NCBI RefSeq assembly: GCF_001442625.1
Contig: NZ_LMZQ01000007.1
Location: forward strand, 124,001 to 188,000
DNA from: Pedobacter ginsenosidimutans
GTDB lineage: Bacteria > Bacteroidota > Bacteroidia > Sphingobacteriales > Sphingobacteriaceae
Reading direction: 5' to 3'
Length of the DNA: 64,000 nucleotides
Both the position numbers and the translations under genes were made by a program. Positions 1 through 7,933 of this stretch are shown one piece after another. Below the pieces are notes generated by a model. It saw only the letters and a list, made by a program, of their open reading frames with translations. It was not told the origin of the DNA and did not search any database. Numbering within the stretch: position 1 is the stretch's first letter; every line of letters begins with the position of its first letter.

Positions 1-1027
1 CTAGCGGCGCTTCTTCAGGTGTTAAAAGTGATATTTTCTTTTTATTTTTTTCTTCGTTTACGCGTTCTTCTGATGTTTGGAAACCTGTAGCAATAATGGT
101 TACTGAAAGTTTATCGCTTAAAGATTCGTCGGTACAGTTACCCCAGATCAAATCAGCCGATAAACCAGCTTTCTCCTGAATGTAATCGGTAATGATCGAA
201 ACCTCATCCATGGTTACTTCACGCAGACCAGAACTAATATTCAATAAAATATAACGGGCACCTTCAATTTCATTATCTTTTAACAATGGAGAAGCCAAAG
301 CACCTTCTACAGCCTGTAACGCACGGTCTTCGCCTTCAGCGGCAAAACTACCCATAATGGCTACACCACTATCTTTCATTACAGTACGCACATCCTTAAA
401 ATCCACGTTGATATAACCTGGCACTGTAATAATCTCTGCGATACCTTTTGCTGCCGTTGTTAAAATATCGTCGGCCTGACCAAAGGCGGAGCCTAAGGTT
501 AAGTTCCCGAAAATTTCGCGCAGGCGATCGTTTGAGATGACCAGGTAAGAATCTACGTATTTCTTCAACTCTTCCATTCCCTCGTCGGCCTGCAGTCTAC
601 GTCTTTTTCCTTCGAAAGAAAATGGTGTAGTAATGATGGCAACAGTTAAAATATCAAGTTCTTTAGCTGCTTTCGCAATGATTGGAGAAGCTCCTGTTCC
701 GGTACCACCGCCCATTCCTGCTGTAATAAAAAGCATTTTGGTTGTACTACCTAACATGGCCTTAATATCATCTATATTCTCTATAGCTGAGTTTTTACCA
801 ACCTCAGGGATAGAACCAGCGCCCATTCCTTCGGTTAAGCTAGCACCTAATTGTACCTTGTTAGGTATTGGGCTAGATTCCAAAGCCTGGGCATCTGTGT
901 TACAAATAATAAAATCCACACCAGTAATACCAGACAGGTACATATGGTTCACTGCGTTGCCGCCACCGCCTCCAACACCAATTACCTTGATGATTGAAGA
1001 CTTATCTTTTAACATTTCGAACTGCAT
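1..1027 (-). CDS. ftsZ: Cell division protein FtsZ (C-terminus beyond the left edge)
   Basis: Tubulin-like GTPase that polymerises into the Z-ring at midcell. I translated the minus strand from the ATG at 1027; the frame stays open to position 1, so about 342 residues are present. The N-terminus reads MQFEMLKDKSSIIKVIGVGG and leads into the glycine-rich nucleotide-binding segment. The tubulin signature GGGTGTG is present, followed by the T7-loop region around the NVDFKDV motif. The C-terminal linker and the FtsA-binding peptide lie outside the window. It is the last gene of the dcw cluster seen here, 130 bp downstream of ftsA. That gap carries repeated TTTTCCACA words, so ftsZ may have its own promoter or control site. 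A second in-frame Met lies four codons downstream. Confidence 0.95.
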   Translation of the reverse strand, partial: MQFEMLKDKSSIIKVIGVGGGGGNAVNHMYLSGITGVDFIICNTDAQALESSPIPNKVQLGASLTEGMGAGSIPEVGKNSAIENIDDIKAMLGSTTKMLFITAGMGGGTGTGASPIIAKAAKELDILTVAIITTPFSFEGKRRRLQADEGMEELKKYVDSYLVISNDRLREIFGNLTLGSAFGQADDILTTAAKGIAEIITVPGYINVDFKDVRTVMKDSGVAIMGSFAAEGEDRALQAVEGALASPLLKDNEIEGARYILLNISSGLREVTMDEVSIITDYIQEKAGLSADLIWGNCTDESLSDKLSVTIIATGFQTSEERVNEEKNKKKISLLTPEEAPL

Positions 1028-1105
1028 ATCTTTATGAATCAGTTGTTTAAAAATTTTTAAATTCTGTTCATTACTCAATGTAATATTAACACTTTTTCAA
1101 CAGAC

Positions 1106-1153
1106 GTTTTCCACAACTGTTGATAATGTGGAAAACTCATCTTTTGTGGAAAA
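1106..1153. promoter_or_regulatory. Cluster of three TTTTCCACA words between ftsA and ftsZ
   Basis: GTTTTCCACA at 1106-1115 and TGTGGAAAAC at 1127-1136 form a perfect 10-bp inverted repeat with an 11-bp loop. A third TGTGGAAAA lies at 1145-1153. The word differs by one base from the DnaA box TTATCCACA, and it also resembles the GTGGT-type MraZ boxes. The same word occurs once upstream of mraZ, at 16197-16205. Its role is unproven; the placement just before ftsZ suggests control of ftsZ transcription. Confidence 0.5.
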
Positions 1154-1157
1154 ATAA

Positions 1158-2516
1158 TTAACTTTTTAAGTAATCTTCATCGCTTACATTCATGTCATCC
1201 TGAATGAAAGTTCTCGTTTTTGCCAGCAATTTATCAAACAAACCTGGTCCTCGTTTCTCTTTTTCTTTGGCTGTTTTTGGTTTTTCTACAAAAACACCAG
1301 GCTGTTTCATTTCTTCAATTAACTCTTCTGCTTTTTGGATTCCTTTGATCAGCAAACCTACACTGGTTGCATACATCGGGCTTTTCAGGTCATCATAAAT
1401 GGTTTTAGGCATATCTTCATATTTAGATAAGTGCTCGTTCGGATAACCAATACGACAATCTAAACCGGTTACATATTCAACTGACTGAGATAAGTGTTTT
1501 AATAAAGCACCACCACCGGTAATTACAATACCACCGATCAGTTTTTTCTCATATCCGGAAGATTTGATCTCGTAATATACGTGCTCAATAATTTCTTCCA
1601 TACGGGCCTGGATAACGTAAGCCAGGTTTTTAACCGAAATTTCTTTTGGTTCGCGGCCGCGTAAGCCCGGAACACAAATAATTTCGTTTTCTTTATTCTC
1701 TTCTGCCAATGCAGAACCAAAACGTGTTTTTAATAACTCAGCCTGGTTACGCATTACAGAGCAGCCCTCTCTGATATCTTCGGTAACACTATTGCCACCA
1801 AAAGGGATAACTGCTGTGTGACGGATAATACCTTCGTGGAAAATGGCAATATCTGTAGTACCACCACCAATATCAACCAATGCAATACCTGCTTCTTTTT
1901 CTTCCTCGCTCAACACCGATTCAGAAGAAGCCAATGGCTCAAGAATTAAATCCTGAGTTTGCAGCCCTGCATTGTTTACACATTTGATGATGTTTTTTAC
2001 AGCCGTAACCTGACCAGAAATGATATGGAAGTTAGCTTCAAGGCGAACCCCTGCCATACCGATCGGATCTTTGATTCCCGGCTCGTTATCTATGGTAAAT
2101 TCCTGTGGTAATACATGGATGATCTCCTCACCCGGTGGCATTACCAGTTTAAACATATCATCAATCAACTTATCGATATCTTTTTTACCGATTTCGTTGT
2201 TTAATTCTCTTCTTGTTAAAATTCCTCTGTGCTGTAAGCTCTTGATGTGCTGACCAGCAATACCCACATTTACCACCTGTATCTCTACATTGGATTGTCC
2301 GCTTGCTACTTCAACTGCTTGAGCAATACCCTGCACGGTTTTTTGAATGTTAGAAACCACTCCACGTGTTACACCCGCCGATTCTGCCTTGCCTATTCCT
2401 AAGATTTCTATCTTACCGTGTTGTGTTCTACGACCAACGATAACACAAATTTTTGTAGTACCGATATCCAATCCTACTACGATGGGCGACTGACTGGTAA
2501 ATTTTGCCTTGTCCAT
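1158..2516 (-). CDS. ftsA: Cell division protein FtsA
   Basis: Actin-family ATPase that anchors FtsZ filaments to the inner membrane and recruits later divisome proteins. At about 452 residues it has the normal length. The phosphate-1 motif VGLDIGTTK lies near residues 14-22, phosphate-2 VDIGGGTTD at about 214-222, and the adenosine motif GGIVITGGG at about 328-336. The region between phosphate-1 and phosphate-2 should hold the FtsA-specific 1C domain. The C-terminal stretch around 422-443 (GLFDKLLAKTRTFIQDD) could form the amphipathic membrane-targeting helix. It starts five bases after the ftsQ stop, so the two are probably co-transcribed and perhaps coupled. Confidence 0.97.
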   Translation of the reverse strand: MDKAKFTSQSPIVVGLDIGTTKICVIVGRRTQHGKIEILGIGKAESAGVTRGVVSNIQKTVQGIAQAVEVASGQSNVEIQVVNVGIAGQHIKSLQHRGILTRRELNNEIGKKDIDKLIDDMFKLVMPPGEEIIHVLPQEFTIDNEPGIKDPIGMAGVRLEANFHIISGQVTAVKNIIKCVNNAGLQTQDLILEPLASSESVLSEEEKEAGIALVDIGGGTTDIAIFHEGIIRHTAVIPFGGNSVTEDIREGCSVMRNQAELLKTRFGSALAEENKENEIICVPGLRGREPKEISVKNLAYVIQARMEEIIEHVYYEIKSSGYEKKLIGGIVITGGGALLKHLSQSVEYVTGLDCRIGYPNEHLSKYEDMPKTIYDDLKSPMYATSVGLLIKGIQKAEELIEEMKQPGVFVEKPKTAKEKEKRGPGLFDKLLAKTRTFIQDDMNVSDEDYLKS

Positions 2517-2521
2517 ATTCG

Positions 2522-3787
2522 TTAATTTTGCTGAGTTTTATACTGTTTTTCCAGGGCCCTGATTTCTTTCTCTCTTGCTTCTTTCTCTTTCTTCAGTTGG
2601 GCCTCAGATTTTGCCGGCTTTGGCTGTGTTGTTACCGTTTGCTTCGGTTTTTCTTTTTTATCCGCTGGCTTTGTTTCCTTCGGTTTGGTGGCCTGCGCAA
2701 CCGCTGGCTTTTTTACTTCTGTTTTAGCTGGTGCTGTTTTTTTAGGGGTCTCCTTTTTCACTTCCGCTTTTTTCGGCTCGGGCTTTTTGGCTTCAACCTT
2801 CGGCACTTCTACCTTTTTAGGCTCAACTTTTTTAGCTTCGGGCTTTTTCGGCGCTTCTCTTTTAGGCGTCTCCTTTTCGGCTTCATCTGCCTCTGGCCGG
2901 TCATCCATCGCCGCAACAATTGTGCTGTTGATCAGTGAATCGGTTACGTTTCGCTGTATCCTCAAACTATCTGCTGCAGAAATTGTTTTTGCTTTTTTTC
3001 CTAATTCTGTCGAATCTCTTTTTTCGCAAACAATCTGGTTGGTATATTTAATATTGATGGTTTTATAAGTATCCCAACCTACCTGCGGCATTGCTTTTTT
3101 ATAGAACAGCAACAGGTTTTTCATTTTCTTTTCAAGCGAATCGGCATTACCCAAAACAATACGTTGATTACCTACTCTTGGGATCAGTTCGATGTCGTTT
3201 TTCTGATCCACCACAATCTGTTCGATCTGCGAATCCCAAAGGGTATCTTGCTTAATATACTGCGCAGTTTTATATAAATCTCTTGCCAATTGTGTATGCA
3301 AAGTATCAACTCTGCTCCCAAAAACCTCTGTAATATGCCCCGTTGCTACAAGCACGTTGGCAGTGAAGTTTGATGAAATAGGCATTTTCAGTCCATCATT
3401 ATCAATGTAAAAATCCTGCCCGTTCTCGTTCAATATGCGAAGGATAGGCTGGCGCTGTTTTACTTCAATATGCAGTACCCCATCCATATCAACATATACT
3501 TTAGCAAAACCGATGTAAGGGTTAGACTGCAGTTTTTTCTCGATCTTATGAATATTGATATTCTCGAGATTACGACCTAAAAGAACACCTTGATCTTCTT
3601 TTAAAATGGCATCGATTTCTTCGCGCTCGATAAAATTATCAGCTCCGGGAATCAGGATCTTAACATCTGTACATTTAACTGTCTGTTTCTTCACATTGAT
3701 AAAACTCAAAAGCACCACCACCCCTGCCAGGCCGATCAGCCAGGCAAAGCCAGTAAAAATTGCGCTCCAGTTTATCCGTTTAAGCAT
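2522..3787 (-). CDS. ftsQ: Cell division protein FtsQ/DivIB with a long Lys/Pro/Glu tail
   Basis: Bitopic membrane protein that links early and late divisome components in the periplasm. One transmembrane helix lies at about residues 12-30. A POTRA domain follows (about 38-110, including ILIPGADNFIEREEIDAIL), then the FtsQ beta domain to about residue 255. The oddity is the last 126 residues (296-421). They consist almost entirely of K, P, E, A and V in loose repeats such as VEPKKVEVPKVEAKKPEPKK, and end in a short charged coiled-coil-like segment. Typical FtsQ proteins stop near 250-300 residues. The gene overlaps the end of murC by 8 bp and sits just upstream of ftsA. Confidence 0.92.
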   Translation of the reverse strand: MLKRINWSAIFTGFAWLIGLAGVVVLLSFINVKKQTVKCTDVKILIPGADNFIEREEIDAILKEDQGVLLGRNLENINIHKIEKKLQSNPYIGFAKVYVDMDGVLHIEVKQRQPILRILNENGQDFYIDNDGLKMPISSNFTANVLVATGHITEVFGSRVDTLHTQLARDLYKTAQYIKQDTLWDSQIEQIVVDQKNDIELIPRVGNQRIVLGNADSLEKKMKNLLLFYKKAMPQVGWDTYKTINIKYTNQIVCEKRDSTELGKKAKTISAADSLRIQRNVTDSLINSTIVAAMDDRPEADEAEKETPKREAPKKPEAKKVEPKKVEVPKVEAKKPEPKKAEVKKETPKKTAPAKTEVKKPAVAQATKPKETKPADKKEKPKQTVTTQPKPAKSEAQLKKEKEAREKEIRALEKQYKTQQN

Positions 3788-5135
3788 TGTTTAAAGTATT
3801 TTTAAGGGGTTCGATAATCGTGTCGATATCTCCCGCGCCTACTGTTAAAATTAATTCAGGTTTTGTGTCCTTAACATGCTGAACCACAAAATCTTTTCCA
3901 CATATTTTCTTATCTGCTAAAGTGATTTTATCCAATAAAAACTGTGCATTTATCCCTTCAAGCGGCAATTCTCTTGCGGGATAAATCTCCAACAACATCA
4001 GTTCATCAGCCGTGCTTAAAACTTTTGCAAATTCATCTGCAAAATCCCTTGTCCGTGTGAAGAGGTGTGGCTGAAAAATCACCGTTAGCTTTTTATCTGG
4101 ATACAACTGTCTTACCGCATCAAAACAAGCCCTCAGTTCTTCAGGGTGATGTGCATAATCATCAATATAGATCTGATTGCCATTGTTCACAATATATTCG
4201 AAACGGCGCTTAACACCCTTAAAATTGGCAACTGCCTGTTTCACCTTATTTGCATCGATACCCAATTGCAGTGCAATGGCAATGGCAACCGTTGTATTTT
4301 CGACATTGTGCTTACCGGGCAGCATTAAACTAATATCTTTGATACTTTGTGTGCCATCGGTATAATCGAAAACAAATTTCGATCCTTCTACCCTTAAATT
4401 TTCTGCCTTTGCAGTTGCTGTTGAACTTGCCGCATAACTGATGCTTTTATCAAGCGGCAGTCCTTCGTGTGCATAAAGTACTCCTTCGGCTTTCAGCTGG
4501 CCGGCAAACAAACGGAAAGATTCTTCGAGGTGACTTTTATCTCCATAAATATCCAAATGGTCGGCATCCATCGAAGTAACCACGGCTACGTCTGGATGCA
4601 GCGTAAGGAAAGAACGGTCGTATTCATCGGCCTCTACCACTACAACATTGTTTTTACCGAAAAGCACATTACTATTATAGTTACTGGTTATCCCACCTAA
4701 AAAAGCAGTACAATCGTAGCCTGTATCTTTTAAAATATGCGCAACAATAGATGATGTTGTAGTTTTGCCGTGCGTACCTGCAACCGCAATACAGAACATT
4801 CCTTTACTGATGATCCCTAAAACCTCAGAACGTTTTTTAAGTGCAAAGCTTTTATTTATAAAATGGTTTAAAATTTTCGAATCTTTCGGAATTGCAGGAG
4901 TATAAACCACCAGTGTATCGTCATGATTATCCAAAAATGCACAAGGCAATGAAGAGGCTTCATCAAGATAGGTAATGAGAATTCCTTCCTGCTCTAAGGT
5001 TTCGGTCAGCTTAGTCCTGGTTTTATCGTAACCACAAACTACCTGTCCGCGTTTAGCAAAATAACGGGCAAGCGCACTCATGCCGATACCACCGATACCT
5101 ACAAAGAAAACCCTATTTATTTTACTTAGTTCCAT
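3780..5135 (-). CDS. murC: UDP-N-acetylmuramate--L-alanine ligase MurC
   Basis: Cytoplasmic Mur ligase that adds L-alanine to UDP-MurNAc using ATP, the first step of stem-peptide synthesis. At 451 residues it has the normal length. The N-terminal Rossmann-like UDP-binding motif is VGIGGIGMS (about 12-20). The ATP-binding P-loop is AGTHGKTT at 119-126. DADHLD near residue 190 and DYAHHP near residue 325 are typical of MurC. The end overlaps ftsQ by 8 bp, which suggests translational coupling. The 80-bp spacer to murG contains a repetitive GAGATTTGAGA-type sequence. Confidence 0.97.
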   Translation of the reverse strand: MELSKINRVFFVGIGGIGMSALARYFAKRGQVVCGYDKTRTKLTETLEQEGILITYLDEASSLPCAFLDNHDDTLVVYTPAIPKDSKILNHFINKSFALKKRSEVLGIISKGMFCIAVAGTHGKTTTSSIVAHILKDTGYDCTAFLGGITSNYNSNVLFGKNNVVVVEADEYDRSFLTLHPDVAVVTSMDADHLDIYGDKSHLEESFRLFAGQLKAEGVLYAHEGLPLDKSISYAASSTATAKAENLRVEGSKFVFDYTDGTQSIKDISLMLPGKHNVENTTVAIAIALQLGIDANKVKQAVANFKGVKRRFEYIVNNGNQIYIDDYAHHPEELRACFDAVRQLYPDKKLTVIFQPHLFTRTRDFADEFAKVLSTADELMLLEIYPARELPLEGINAQFLLDKITLADKKICGKDFVVQHVKDTKPELILTVGAGDIDTIIEPLKNTLNNA

Positions 5136-5215
5136 TTTTATTAGATTTGAGATGGGAGATTTGAGACACTAGACAAATAGTCTAATCTCATTCTCACATC
5201 TAGTTTCTCATATCT

Positions 5216-6319
5216 TTACTTAATCAATTTCAGTACTTCGTTCGCTATAATTTCGTCTGCTGCTGGCAATGCCATTTCACCTATATTTTCTGAAAGTTTT
5301 TCACTCTGTTCTTTGTTATTTAATAACGCCAGTGCTTCTTTAACCAATGTATCTTCTGCAGAGCGGTCGTTAATTAATATTGCAGCTCCATTTTTAACCA
5401 GCGCCATCGCGTTTTTAGTTTGATGGTCTTCTGCTACATTTGGCGAAGGCACCAATATGACAGGTTTTTTAATCAAACATAGTTCTGCTATGGTTCCAGC
5501 TCCTGCCCGGCTCACAATCACATCTGCTGCTGCATAAGCGAGGTCCATTTTATTCAAAAATTCCAGGATCCGAACATTGGGGTGGTATTCCAAACCCAAC
5601 CTTTCAATAATCCCTTTATAGTAATATTTACCTGTTTGCCAGATCACCTGCACATCTTGTGCAAGGATATCGGGTAAATGTTTTTCAATTGCTTTATTCA
5701 AAGTACCTGCGCCTAAACTTCCACCAGTAACCATAATGGTCTTTTTCAATGGATCGAGTTTTAATAGTTCGGCACCCTGAAAATGTTTTCCTTTAATATC
5801 AACCACTTCCTGGCGGACAGGATTCCCTGTTTTTAAAATCCTATCAGCTGGAAAAAACTGATCCATATCATCAAAGGCAACACAGATTTTTGAAGCCTTT
5901 TTACCTAACCATTTATTGGTTATTCCGGCATAAGAATTCTGTTCCTGGATGAGGTAAGGAATTCCTTTCAAAGAGGCTGCATACAATAGTGGGCCTGAGG
6001 CATAACCTCCAACACCTACTACGGCATCGGGCTTAAAATCATTGATAATCTGCATGGCTTTGCGCACACTGCCGATTACCTTGAACGGCAGCGCAAGATT
6101 TTTAATAATCGAGCCACGTTGCATCCCACTAATATTTAATCCTATAATTTTATATCCGGCTGCAGGAACTTTTTCCATTTCCATGCGACCTATAGCACCC
6201 ACAAACAAAATTTCACAGGTTGGCACCATGCGTTTTAGCGCATTGGCTATGGCCACGGCGGGGAAAATATGCCCGCCGGTGCCACCACCTGATATGATAA
6301 TTTTTGGGGAATTATTCAT
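5216..6319 (-). CDS. murG: Undecaprenyl-PP-MurNAc-pentapeptide GlcNAc transferase MurG
   Basis: GT28 glycosyltransferase on the inner face of the membrane. It adds GlcNAc to lipid I to make lipid II. At 367 residues it has the normal length. The N-terminal acceptor-side glycine loop GGGTGGHIFPA lies at 11-21 and the second G-loop GVGGYASGP near 104. The C-terminal GT-B half carries MVTGGSLGA and the UDP-GlcNAc-binding segment SRAGAGTIAEL. It lies between ftsW and murC. The roughly 410-bp gap on its ftsW side holds duplicated dispersed repeats, so the cluster may not be one continuous transcript. Confidence 0.97.
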   Translation of the reverse strand: MNNSPKIIISGGGTGGHIFPAVAIANALKRMVPTCEILFVGAIGRMEMEKVPAAGYKIIGLNISGMQRGSIIKNLALPFKVIGSVRKAMQIINDFKPDAVVGVGGYASGPLLYAASLKGIPYLIQEQNSYAGITNKWLGKKASKICVAFDDMDQFFPADRILKTGNPVRQEVVDIKGKHFQGAELLKLDPLKKTIMVTGGSLGAGTLNKAIEKHLPDILAQDVQVIWQTGKYYYKGIIERLGLEYHPNVRILEFLNKMDLAYAAADVIVSRAGAGTIAELCLIKKPVILVPSPNVAEDHQTKNAMALVKNGAAILINDRSAEDTLVKEALALLNNKEQSEKLSENIGEMALPAADEIIANEVLKLIK

Positions 6320-6330
6320 TTTAATTGTTA

Positions 6331-6424
6331 TTTAACCGCAAAGAGCGCTGAGTTTTTCGCAAAGCACACTAAGCATTTTGTTTTTTAACCACCGAGTGCA
6401 CAAAGTTTTCACAGAGGGCACTGA
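6331..6424. repeat. 94-bp direct repeat, copy 1, in the murG-ftsW gap
   Basis: This copy is the same as 6437-6530 except for one base at 6368 (A against G at 6474). It is built of words such as ACCGCAAAGAGCGCTGAG and CACAGAGGGCACTGA. These resemble the widespread bacterial intergenic words of the type CTCTGTGxxCTCTGTGGTTA, a degenerate further run of which follows at about 6630-6665. It has no coding potential. Confidence 0.85.
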
Positions 6425-6436
6425 GTTTTTATTATT

Positions 6437-6530
6437 TTTAACCGCAAAGAGCGCTGAGTTTTTCGCAAAGCACGCTAAGCATTTTGTTTTTTAACCACCG
6501 AGTGCACAAAGTTTTCACAGAGGGCACTGA
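6437..6530. repeat. 94-bp direct repeat, copy 2, in the murG-ftsW gap
   Basis: This is the second copy of the unit at 6331-6424, offset by 106 bp with one mismatch. The near identity points to a recent duplication. Related but diverged words continue to about 6665, ending in CCTCTGTGGTTAA. The rest of this gap (6320-6730) holds no gene that I can support. Confidence 0.85.
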
Positions 6531-6690
6531 TTTATCCTTTTTGTTTACCACAAAGCCGCTAAGGCCACCAAGGTTTTTCTATCGGGTTTCACACTTAGGG
6601 TTGGGCAATTGAATAAACAATTTCTTTGTAATCTCTGTGCCAACCTCCGTGTCCTCTGTGGTTAAATTTTTACTTTATTATTTTTTAAAT

Positions 6691-6723
6691 AGATTGCTTC
6701 GTCATACTTCCTTGCAATGACGA
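6691..6723. repeat. Short dispersed repeat with the AGATTGCTTCGTC / GCAATGACG words
   Basis: AGATTGCTTCGTC and GCAATGACG lie close together just beyond the ftsW stop codon. The same words in a longer arrangement form the element at 33322-33431. This is a truncated or short form of that dispersed family, lying at the 3' side of ftsW. Confidence 0.6.
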
Positions 6724-6730
6724 CCAATCC

Positions 6731-7918
6731 TTACGCTATCGCTGGAATCTCTCCAACAATTATTTTATTATTTATTTTTTCTTCTTTCGATGTCAGTTTT
6801 GCATTTTCTTCTACATCACGGCTTACACTGAGTATAATCCCGAAGGCCACACTAGTAAAGATCATTGATGTACCGCCCATACTTACCAATGGAAGCGGAA
6901 CCCCAGTTACCGGACCCAGCCCTACTGCTACTGCCATATTTGCAAAGGCCTGTATGGTCAGGCTGAAACTCAGTCCGGCCGCGAGCAATGCACCGAAGGC
7001 CTTGGGCGCCCGGGTTACGATCTTGATACATCGGTATAAAAGCACCAGGTATAGTATCATAATTACAATTCCTCCCACAGTTCCCCATTCCTCAATAATA
7101 ATGGCGAAAATAAAATCGGAATACGGATGTGGTAGGAAATTGCGTTGTGTACTATTACCTGGTCCTTTACCAAAAACACCACCAGTAGCCAAGGCAATTT
7201 TTGCCTGATCTGCCTGGAAAGTTTTATCTGAATGCTGCATTTCAGGATGTATAAACGTATTGATACGCGACATGTATGTTTTTCTCCTTGGACCCAAAAA
7301 GAACACAAATAGCAGGAGCACAAAGCCACCTGCACAAACAATCGCGATCTGTTTAATACTGATCCTACCGATAATTAGCAGCAGTATACTTACACCAAAC
7401 AGCATTAATGCTGTAGATAGGTTGGCCAGTGCGATTAAAACAAACACCACACAAACAGAGCCCATAATGGGTATAAATGACTCTTTAACATTTTTAATAT
7501 TCTCTTGCTTTTTGGTTAGCATCCTGGCCAAAAAGGTAATCAATGCCAGTTTAGCCAAATCGGAAGTTTGAAAGGTTAATCCGATAACCGGTATTTTAAC
7601 CCACCGAGATGCATCGTTTAAAGCAGTTCCGAATATTAGCGTATAAAACAACAAAGGAATGGTTACGATCATCAATACCTTCGAAATACCCGCATAGTAG
7701 CGATAATCGAGCAAGTGGGCGATATAGATCATTCCGATGCCCATCAACACAAAAATTAAGTGTTTGGTGAGCAAAAGCTTTTCTACAGCTTCTCCTTTTT
7801 TATATGCCAAGGTACCTGTTGCACTATACACCGCCATTACGGATATAAGCGAAAGCAGGATGATGATCAACCAAATCCACCTATCGCCTTTTGTTTTATT
7901 AAGTAGTGCTTGGAACAT
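6731..7918 (-). CDS. ftsW: Septal peptidoglycan polymerase FtsW (SEDS family)
   Basis: Integral membrane SEDS glycosyltransferase that polymerises lipid II at the septum together with its partner PBP (FtsI, encoded upstream). At 395 residues it has the normal length, with about ten hydrophobic segments. Family marks include SRWVKIPVIGLTFQTSDLAK near residue 107, GPGNSTQRNFLPHPYSDFIF near 250, and the C-terminal GVPLPLVSMGGTS motif near 340. It follows murD by 15 bp. The start at 7918 gives MFQALLNKTKGDRWIW, the usual short cytoplasmic N-terminus. Confidence 0.96.
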   Translation of the reverse strand: MFQALLNKTKGDRWIWLIIILLSLISVMAVYSATGTLAYKKGEAVEKLLLTKHLIFVLMGIGMIYIAHLLDYRYYAGISKVLMIVTIPLLFYTLIFGTALNDASRWVKIPVIGLTFQTSDLAKLALITFLARMLTKKQENIKNVKESFIPIMGSVCVVFVLIALANLSTALMLFGVSILLLIIGRISIKQIAIVCAGGFVLLLFVFFLGPRRKTYMSRINTFIHPEMQHSDKTFQADQAKIALATGGVFGKGPGNSTQRNFLPHPYSDFIFAIIIEEWGTVGGIVIMILYLVLLYRCIKIVTRAPKAFGALLAAGLSFSLTIQAFANMAVAVGLGPVTGVPLPLVSMGGTSMIFTSVAFGIILSVSRDVEENAKLTSKEEKINNKIIVGEIPAIA

Positions 7919-7933
7919 ATATTGTACCTCCTA

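Noticed and set aside
633..1037. Plus-strand ORF of 134 residues
   Set aside because: It lies antisense to ftsZ, whose minus-strand frame is fully supported by the tubulin motifs; the translation is Pro/Ile-rich and has no family marks.
2504..3068. Two overlapping plus-strand ORFs rich in Phe, Leu and Ala
   Set aside because: They are the antisense reading of the Lys/Pro/Glu repeat tail of ftsQ; the low complexity comes from the repeat.
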